Shown here: in pieces, positions 55,738 through 64,000 of the stretch
Layout: every line of letters begins with the position of its first letter
Numbering within the stretch: position 1 is the stretch's first letter
Assembly (NCBI RefSeq): GCF_905475395.1
Contig: NC_058339.1
Coordinates: 11,292,001 to 11,356,000, forward strand
DNA: 64,000 nucleotides
Direction of reading: 5' to 3'
From: Chrysoperla carnea
Taxonomy: Eukaryota > Arthropoda > Insecta > Neuroptera > Chrysopidae
Notes under the pieces: model-generated
Told to the model about the DNA's origin: nothing
Seen by the model: only the letters and a program-made list of their open reading frames with translations
The model's database searches: none
Translations under genes and position numbers: made by a program

Positions 55738-57263
55738 ATGGATCGCGAGCGTAAACATAGTAAACGTCACGGGGAGAAAAAAAAAGTGAAGAAAAGTCAT
55801 AAGAAAAAGCGGTCTCGTGAAAATAGTTGTGGAGAAAATTATGTGTCGGTCGCGTCATCAGTGGTGAAGCCTCTAGTGGAATATTCTGATGTGAGCTCAG
55901 AAGATTTATCAGCGCCTGAAGCGGGTGAGATAGAAAGTGAAGGAAGTTTTTCTGTTAGTGACGGTGAAATTAGTGGGAAATCTTCTTTAATTAGGTCTGA
56001 TAGGGTTCATAGAGTTAATAGTCGTACTCCACATAGTAGTAAATTAATTGAAAGTAGCAGTTATAAAGTTTTACCTTCAAATAGGCATTTGTTAGTTGTA
56101 CCACCACCCCATCACTCCCCTACTAGATCGCGAGTAGTAGGTGTACATCGTCTTGATGTGGAAACGCCTGTAATAACGCGTACACCGTCGCCAAGTCCGT
56201 CGTCGACATCGGCGTCGGTTTTATTGAAACGTCATGAAAGGAAAAACTCTGTTTCATCTGATGAATCGCGTCTTCTTAAACATTATGATCCGAAGTTGAT
56301 CCGGAATGTTATTTCACCTTCTACACCCGTTTTAGATGACATTGAGGAGGTCGAGCGGCGTCGAAGGAAGAAAGAAAAAAAACACAAGAAAGATAAAAAA
56401 GCATCCAAGAAAAAGAAGAAGAAATCAAAACATAGATCAAGAAGTACTAGTATTGATAGTATTGTCAATATTTCACCAGACGGTCAAACAAGAAGTTCTG
56501 TAGGTGTTGAAGCGGATCCATCAAATGTTAGTGATTGGGAACCAGAAACAGCATCACCGTTACCGTTTAGACCGGCTTCACCAGCAATACCAGATAATAA
56601 AAGTGTGTTAGGATCACCAGTATCACCGGATAGTTTTGAAGCGAGACCTTTATCGTCTACAGGTGGACGTATTAGTGAATCACCACGAACTAGAACACCG
56701 CCAATTCCATCACATCAAAAGAGTTATAACGAATCTCCACATACACCAATACTTCCACCGAAGGCTGACGAATCGAATTCAGCTATTGATGTAGATGCGT
56801 ACGAATCGTATAGTTCAAGAAAATCACCAAGTCCTAGATTGCGTGGAAATAGTATAATTTCACCAGTGCTGGAGGACGATCATTCACCAAGACATTCGGG
56901 TTGGAATCGCAATAGTATTTCGCCAGTAAAATCACCGTATAGAAATCCAAGCCCGGATGTTATTCTCGTGAAATCAAGTAGGAGCAATGCCATTTCGCCA
57001 CAACGTAAAAAACGAAAAGTTGAAAAAGAAAGTTACCATAAACGATACAGGCGTGAACGAGATCATATACATGATCGTATTCCAAGGCATATATCCAGAT
57101 CAAGAAGTAGAAGTCCTGCACGAGTTCGACGACGAATATCTCGATCACCATCATGGACACGATCATCACATTATAGTCATTCAAGTAGTAGTCGATCACA
57201 TAGAAAATATAGATCTCGAAGTCCACGGCCGTTAAGACCATCTAGTCCCAGAACACCGCCAAG
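55738..57263 (+). CDS. Cdk12: Cdk12 exon 1 (RS-rich N-terminus)
   Basis: ATG in [20 protein letters not shown], 508 codons plus two bases, ending PSSPRTPP before AG|GTATTT. Arg/Ser- and Ser/Pro-rich throughout; such regions direct splicing-speckle localisation in Cdk12. Reading through the donor would add only a hydrophobic tail from intron and repeat sequence, so the splice is preferred. Confidence 0.93.
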
Positions 57264-60200
57264 GTATTTACTTTTATTTTTATTATTGTTCTTTTTATTC
57301 TTTATAAAAGGTAATTTGGTTGGCTGCATAATAGTGGAGTCAATGAATACATAAAACAGGCTTTCTTAGGAAGTCCTCAGGAACAGCTCCGATTTTGATG
57401 ATTTTTTTTTCAGAACGATTCTTTTTGTATATTATTTAAAATCAGAAACATTTCAGATGGGGGAAATAAGCTGGAGGGGGAATAGCCAATGTCGTGACTG
57501 ATATATCGACTCCCAGCCTAAATCGCTAATGATAGAAGTTTGAAATTTCGAGAAGTTATTGATTTTATACTGTAAATGTCACATAAAAAAGGATTTTTCG
57601 AAATTCATCCCCTAAAAGGGTGAAATAGGGGATGAAAGTTTGTATGAAAATATATAAAAACCGTCATTTTTGAGTTCATTTCTTAACCGATTTTAAAAAT
57701 TCTTTCACCTATATAATGCTACATTATCAGCAAGTAAAATGGGATGTATTTTATTCTCAAAAAATTTAAGGTTCCGTAGCAAAAGTTAAAATCAATTAAA
57801 TACTGAAACCGACATTTTTGAGTTCACTACGTTACCGATTTTAAAAATTCTTTCACGTATAGAATGCTACATTATCAGCAAGTAACATATATTGTATTTT
57901 ATTTTCAAAAAATTTAGGGTTCCGCACTAAAAGTTAAAATCAATTTTTGGTGTGCGTGGAAAAAAATCACGCAAGAATGAATTTTGAAGTTGCAAAAATA
58001 TTGTTTAAACAATATAAATAACTAGTAGTTATCCACGTTATAGTCTTCAATTCTCTTAAGTTCCCTTATGTTCACTATTTAATGGATTGTCCTGACCATG
58101 ACTTTTAGTGCGAATTTCGAATAATTTTGAAAAGAACATTCGGCCATGTCACTTGTTGATAATATAGCATTCTATAGGTGAAAAAAATTTTAAAATCGGT
58201 AACGTAGTGAACTCAAAAATGTTGGTTTCAGTATTTAATTGATTTTAACTTTTGCTACGGAACCCTAAATTTTTTGAGAATAAAATACATCCCATTTTAC
58301 TTGCTGATAATGTAGCATTATATAGGTGAAAGAATTTTTAAAATCGGTTAAGAAATGAACTCAAAAATGACGGTTTTTATATATTTTCATACAAACTTTC
58401 ATCCCCTATTTCACCCTTTTAGGGGATGAATTTCGAAAAATCCTTTTTTATGTGACATTTACAGTATAAAATCAATAACTTCTCGAAATTTCAAACTTCT
58501 ATCATTAGCGATTTAGGCTGGGAGTCGATATATCAGTCACGACATTGGCTATTCCCCCTCCAGCTTATTTCCCCCATCTGAAATGTTTCTGATTTTAAAT
58601 AATATACAAAAAGAATCGTTCTGAAAAAAAAATCATCAAAATCGGAGCTGTTCCTGAGGACTTCCAAGTAAAAACACTCATTGACTCCACTATAAACACA
58701 CAAAAATTTGTTAGTTGTTTGAAAATCAATTAGACGGCTTTTAAAAATTAAATTCAATGGTTAAAGAAACGTTTCTTGGGAGCCAACTGTGCGTTGTATT
58801 ACGTTAGGTTAGGTTAGAGTGGCTGTCCTGGGGTGGGACACACTTAGACCATAGAGTCCGTTGTGATACCGTAAATGGGTTGGCCAATCCCCGGCCACTA
58901 CTCCATGAACCATTTGGAGCTCTTTAAGAACAGCAGGAGGGCTTTGACGTCGACTAACTTTAGGTCGGAGAGGTCGTCAAAAAGAGCCTGGCTCAAGTTA
59001 GTCCATCTCCTCATGACAAGAGCTGGGCAGTGGCAGAGAAGATGAGACATTGTCTCCTCCTCGTCATCTCTGTGACAGCTCCTGCAGTAGTCGTGATACA
59101 CTGCCAGGCCTAAGCGTTCAGCATGCTTGCCGCCCAGCCAGTGTCTTGTGATAGCCGCAACAACTTTGCGAACAGAGGCCCTTGGAAGTGATATGAGAAC
59201 TTCGGATCGCCTGCGATTGTACTCAGACCATATCTGTCTTGTAGTACCACAAGTACGTTCTTCCCTCCATCTAAGATTGGCCTTTTTTTACAATATCCTC
59301 TTTCAGGAGTAACTTGCCGTTAGAAAATGGAACTCCCGGATATTTATTGATGCTTCTGTCTGGCAGCATCGTGCCATTTCTGGCAAGCTCGTAGGCTTCA
59401 CAATTTCCTGGAATGTTCCTGTGTCCCGGTACCCAGCAAATTTATTATTATCAACTTTGCTACTATAGAAATGAAATTAAAAACAAAACAAAATTTAGAA
59501 TACATATATATATATATAAGCCTACCATGGAAACTCCAAAATAAATAAATTATCTATGTCATGGCAACGATAAATATATCTATACAGAGTGATATCATTT
59601 TAATTTCTACTTTTTAAAAGTTGTTCTACTTAAAGGTTGCATCTTACAAAAACTTTGACTTTCAGGATCGTTTAAAATTCAACTCAAGTTCACAAATGAT
59701 AAGAGATAGAAGAAATTTTAAAATAAAAAAATTACTTTTTATAAAATATAAGCCAAATGTTTTGGAAACATTTTTACGTAAAATCCAATGACTCCATTTA
59801 CATTTGAATAAAAATTGTTTATTGAAATTTTTGCTTTGTTTTCGAAAAAAATTATCCTACGAAATATGTAATATTATAAAGAATCGCTTTCTAACTTAAA
59901 AATTTACTAATTTTTATTCGGATATTAAATATCGGTCTCCACTTCAAAATTTAAAACCTATATAATTGAGAAAAAAGGGGACAGGAGTCTTTGTTTTTCA
60001 AGTTGAAATTTCCTAGCGAAACAACTGGCTAACTTCTAATATTTTATAAAAAGAATTTTCCCAATTTTAATGTAAACCTATACATACGAAATATTCAATC
60101 AGCTGAAGCAACTATTATACATTAGGGATGTGCTTTCACTAACTAAGCTAACAAAAATTTGCTGTTATATAGAAATGTTAAAATTGATTACATTTTGATC

Positions 60201-63200
60201 CGATAAAATAAAAAAATTATTTTATTTTTATTTAAAATTTAGGTCAAGAGATATTCGCAGTCCAGAAAGAGTTCCAAAAAGTCCCACATCACGAACATTA
60301 AAATTAAAAGAAAAAATAAGCGATACAAGCTTGTTTGCTGAATTAGTTAAAGACAGGCATAAACGTGCTCTAGCATTAGAAAAACTTTTGGATAAGAAAG
60401 ATGAAACGCCAAAAGTTGAATCCAATACTCCATCCAATACTGGTGAAGGTGAAATGGATATATCTGAACCTGAAACAAGTAACTCACAAAAAGAAAATGG
60501 AATTGATTTGTTTGCAAGTAATGACGATAGCAATGTTGCTGTTGTTGACATTCCAGTTCCAAATAAAATGGTGGATAGTAGGAGTAATGAAAATTCATCG
60601 GATAATATGATGAATATATCAAATGAAAATTCAATGGGTGCCATCGATACTGTGGATAATTCAGCAATAGTAAATCCTTTACCTGCACCACCCTTACCAC
60701 CAATGTCAATTGTTTGTTCTACCAGTGACACCTTAATATCATCACATCCCACTACACCTAACGTAATCAACACAATCCCACCTTCATTTACTGGTGTTTC
60801 AACTACGGTGGTGGCTTCAGCGACAAATCAACAAGGTGCGATGCCTATAATACCTAAACCAGCACAATTCACTACCGCAAATCCAGCAAATCTTATATCA
60901 ATTCAGCCATCATCATCCATAATTACAAATAAATTAACAACCGCTACTGATTCACAAAAAGTATCCAGCACACTTCCTACGCCGACTACAATCACTAATA
61001 AACCAAAGAGTCTTACTAAATTACCTTTACCACCAGGAATTAAACCTACTGACTTGGAAATTATTGAATCACCACCAAGCCGAACACCATCTCCTCCAAA
61101 ACCAAAGACCCCTCCACCTCCGCCCAAGAAGTCAGGAATCATGAATTTACCTATGCCTCCAGGTAATTAATTAATACTTAATCCCATGATTACTTTTTCA
61201 TTTCTATGTTTTTCATTAACATTTGCTTTTCATTTGTATATGTTTTTCTCATTTTAATGGAAAATATTTATAGTTTTTATTTTTGAATTGATATATGAAA
61301 TCGTTATTTTTTTTTTTACTTTGTAGGTAATTATTTTATGGGATTTTAAAGCTAAGATGTCAGCGCCACAAATAAAAAAATGTTAACCATATCTGTTTGA
61401 GTCAGGTGTAAACAACATTTCTGTTAAATATTATATATCCATGTGATCTAACACCTTAAGTCCTTTTTTTTTATCGCTAGATAATCTTTCTTAGCATTAA
61501 AATCCCATAACTTGATGTCCGTTCACTAAATTTAATAGTCAAAACATTTTAATTAATCGCCATTTATATCAAATTATAAATTTTATATGGATTAATTACT
61601 TTACCTAAATTTTTCGCAAATGCTAATAAACATTGGGAATCTAGATACTCTATATAAATTTTTATTTAACAATTTCGCCTCAGCTTAAAATACACAAAAA
61701 TTATAATCAAGTTCAATTTAAGTATATTTAAATTGCAGAAAAATTGAGTAAATTTATTATTAAGGACCACTTTTTACAATTTTTGGCAATTTGAATACGC
61801 CTAGAATCCTAGATGAAACGCTATTATGTTTTTTATATATTTTAGAATATATTTTAGAATTAAAATTAAACGCTTTTAACTTATTGGTAAAAAATAACCT
61901 TGCGAACCGCTTTATTTACTAACAATTTTAATTGCAAAAACAATCATATACAGTGTGTCGCATTTAAGATGAAGACACTCTCATATTTGCGTTATTTATA
62001 GGAATATCGATTTGAAAATTTGGACAGAAAATACAAGGTGATGGGTCACAAATTGACAAATAGGAATTTTGTCTAACGTCAGAGATAGTTAGGGATTTCG
62101 AAAAAAAATACCGTTAGAAAAAGTTGCTTAGAATATTTTTTTATACGTTTTTGACGTAAAATTACCCAAAAACGTGGGATACCTTTATTCGGTTCAAAAG
62201 ATACAAATTTAACTGTTTCTAGGGAGGGAGAGGGATATACAAAAATTGGACCAATAGCGTTTCTAGCAACATCCGGAATATTAATCTAGAAGTTTTTCTG
62301 AACAAGAATTAATTGACAAAATGCAATCCTCGAATTTTGCACACTCAACTCAACATAATATTTCAAAATATGTCATAACGAATGACGATTATTATTAGTG
62401 AATTATGAACTTATACTTAGAATAATCTTATCATTTTCTATGAAACTATGAAAAACTAATTAATTATTAAACATTTTTTGTATATAAATTGAAAATGATT
62501 TTTAATTAAAATATTTTTCAATAAAAATTTTTTTAGTTGTACCTGGAAGTGAAGAATTAAGTGGTGAAGAAGATGCCACAACAACACCGCCACGACCGTT
62601 TGGTGTAAAAGGAAAATCAACTGATAAAGTACGTTCAGTGCCAAAACCTAAATTAAAGAGGCCAAAAATATTAAAACGTCGTGGTTCAAGAAATTTATCA
62701 ACAGCTCCAATGTCTGCAACGGGCGGAAAAGATTGGGGTGAACGTTGTGTCGATGTATTTGAAGTAATTGCACAAATTGGTGAAGGAACTTATGGCCAAG
62801 TATATAAAGCACGTGATAAACGCGCCGGACAATTGGTTGCACTAAAAAAAGTGAGATTAGAAAATGAAAAAGAAGGATTTCCAATCACTGCCGTTCGTGA
62901 AATAAAAATTTTACGTCAATTAAATCATAAAAATATAGTTAATTTACGTGAAATTGTCACTGATAAACAAGATGCCTTAGATTTTCGAAAAGATAAAGGT
63001 TCCTTTTATCTTGTGTTTGAATATATGGACCATGATTTAATGGGACTTTTAGAATCAGGAATGGTTGACTTTAATGAAATGAACAATGCTAGTATTATGA
63101 GACAATTATTGGATGGACTTAATTATTGTCACAAGAAATACTTTCTTCACAGAGATATTAAATGTAGTAATATTCTTATGAATAACAAGTAAGTTCAATA

Positions 63201-64000
63201 ATTATATATATATTGTTTTCACTTGTTTAAAATATTTTTAGCACTTATTTGTCCAAACAAAAACTATTTATGAACTAAACTTCCAAAAAATACTCAGTAC
63301 TCGCGTCAACCGTTCGGTTGTCCTTAATCGCGTGATGAGAGATTTACTCATGCGTTCTGCACATGCATTAACATACTGCTTCCCTATCAAAACAGGATGT
63401 AAACAGGATGGTAAATTAACGTCCTTAACTAAATTTACAATTTTTCTAGGGGTGAAGTGAAGTTAGCTGATTTTGGATTAGCACGACTTTATAATGCTGA
63501 GGATAGACAGAGGCCTTATACTAATAAAGTAATCACCTTATGGTATAGGCCTCCGGAACTTTTACTTGGCGAAGAACGCTATGGTCCAGCAATTGATGTA
63601 TGGAGTTGTGGTTGTATTTTAGGCGAATTATTTTGGAAAAAACCATTATTTCAGGTTATTTTTAATAATATTATCTCGTAATATTAGTACAGTATAATTT
63701 AGAATCGCGATCATCATTAAACAAACTTAGAATATCTTTCAAATTAATTAATAAATAAAATTTGATATACTGTACTAATATTTATGTAAATTGTTATTTG
63801 GACTAGAATGTCATGTTAAAAATAAAATTTTTTCAGGCTAATATAGAAATGATGCAATTAGAAATGATTTCGAGGCTATGCGGTACACCAACACCAGCAG
63901 TATGGCCGTCTGTTATTAAATTGCCATTGTGGCACACTTTAAAACCTAAAAAAATGCACCGGCGACGATTACGAGAAGAATTTGTTTTCATGCCAACATC
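55738..64000 (+). CDS. Cdk12: Cyclin-dependent kinase 12 (5' five exons; runs off right edge)
   Basis: Cdk12 with cyclin K phosphorylates the RNA polymerase II C-terminal domain during elongation and supports co-transcriptional processing. Exons 55738-57263, 60243-61162, 62537-63188, 63450-63654 and 63837 to beyond 64000 join in frame (1,155 residues in window). The N-terminus is a long Lys/Arg/Ser-rich region ([14 protein letters not shown], many SR, SP and RS pairs), then a Pro-rich segment ([11 protein letters not shown]). The kinase domain starts near residue 890: [14 protein letters not shown] (Gly loop), [10 protein letters not shown] (Lys), [15 protein letters not shown] (C-helix), [20 protein letters not shown] (hinge), [20 protein letters not shown] and [15 protein letters not shown] (T-loop Thr). 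The signature PITAIRE reads PITAVRE. All catalytic residues are present. The start is the first ATG of the basic region. The rest of the kinase and the C-terminus lie outside. Confidence 0.95.
57331..58693. mobile_element. 1.36-kb fold-back element in Cdk12 intron 1
   Basis: Left arm 57331 to about 57950 and right arm about 58130-58693 are inverted copies. Outer ends read TAGTGGAGTCAATGA and its complement. Within each arm a segment (CCGATTTTAAAAATTCTTTC, then GCTACATTATCAGCAAGTAA) occurs twice. No coding sequence; the central part (57960-58130) is unique. A related fragment lies at about 49585-49710. Confidence 0.85.
58796..59455 (-). mobile_element. Non-LTR retrotransposon 3' fragment (RNase H end and C-terminal Cys/His motif)
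   Basis: Reading the minus strand gives [20 protein letters not shown] (RNase H end), a frameshift in an A-run near 59290, then [40 protein letters not shown] and [15 protein letters not shown], a stop, and a CTAACCTAACCTAACG tail. This layout is that of RNase-H-bearing insect LINEs (I/R1/LOA group; clade not resolved). It is 5'-truncated and the best preserved LINE in the window. Confidence 0.85.
60243..61162 (+). CDS. Cdk12: Cdk12 exon 2 (linker)
   Basis: Acceptor AAATTTAG, donor GTAATT. Encodes [20 protein letters not shown], the [20 protein letters not shown] helix, a Ser/Thr/Asn-rich linker and the proline run [20 protein letters not shown]. The [13 protein letters not shown]-type helix is shared by Cdk12/13 proteins. 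Confidence 0.93.
61163..62536. other. Cdk12 intron 2
   Basis: AT-rich intron of 1,374 bp between exon 2 and the first kinase exon. Nothing beyond splice sites is recognised. Confidence 0.6.
62537..63188 (+). CDS. Cdk12: Cdk12 exon 3 (kinase N-lobe to catalytic loop)
   Basis: Acceptor TTTTTTAG, donor GTAAGT, ends phase 2. Contains the Gly-rich loop, catalytic Lys, PITAVRE helix, hinge and HRDIKCSN loop. Confidence 0.95.
63450..63654 (+). CDS. Cdk12: Cdk12 exon 4 (DFG and activation loop)
   Basis: Acceptor TTTCTAG, donor GTTATT. Encodes [20 protein letters not shown], the T-loop and [20 protein letters not shown]. Confidence 0.95.
63837..64000 (+). CDS. Cdk12: Cdk12 exon 5 (partial)
   Basis: Acceptor TTTTTCAG. 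Encodes [35 protein letters not shown] and [17 protein letters not shown] and is cut by the window end. Confidence 0.93.

Noticed and set aside
57264-57357. Read-through extension of Cdk12 exon 1 to a stop at 57354
   Set aside because: It crosses a good AG|GTATTT donor into hydrophobic low-complexity sequence and the fold-back element; splicing to 60243 restores Cdk12 homology.

Overview
The window reads as AT-rich nuclear DNA from an insect: spliced genes with GT-AG introns, metazoan-specific protein families, and a dense load of old transposable-element relics. The species cannot be named from the sequence. No bacterial-style operon, CRISPR array or rRNA gene, and no convincing tRNA gene, was seen.

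Layout. (1) 577-40494, + strand: eleven exons of a formin-like FMNL/Frl-type gene. They code for 1,019 residues in the window, with the first exon upstream. The gene holds a 30.8-kb intron (661-31434) full of repeats. (2) 44360-51245, + strand: two tandem paralogues for small secreted proteins. The first is Gly/Ala/Ser-rich (202 aa). The second is Cys-rich (312 aa) and carries eight 26-residue C-x-C repeats. They share a signal-peptide exon, phase-1 introns and a conserved upstream block. I do not recognise this family. (3) 51547-53970, - strand: an intronless GCNA/ACRC-type SprT-like protease with a long disordered, partly repeated N-terminus. (4) 55738-64000, + strand: the first five coding exons of Cdk12, running off the right edge within the kinase domain. 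GCNA and Cdk12 are divergent and share a 1.77-kb intergenic region.

Repeats explain most of the rest: a 2.47-kb fold-back element with a perfect 9-bp target duplication and four 152-bp tandem units in each arm (17534-20006); a self-palindromic mariner derivative (14316-14830); a 1.36-kb fold-back in Cdk12 intron 1 (57331-58693); several short inverted-repeat families, one bounded by TTAA; a dispersed GTCC/GTCT-cored family that resembles Helentron-derived elements; and four relics of non-LTR retrotransposon C-termini.

Together the conserved genes cover actin assembly (formin), protection against DNA-protein crosslinks in the germline (GCNA) and RNA polymerase II elongation (Cdk12). There is no sign that they work together. 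The secreted pair between them looks like a lineage-specific insertion and is the best candidate for something undescribed.
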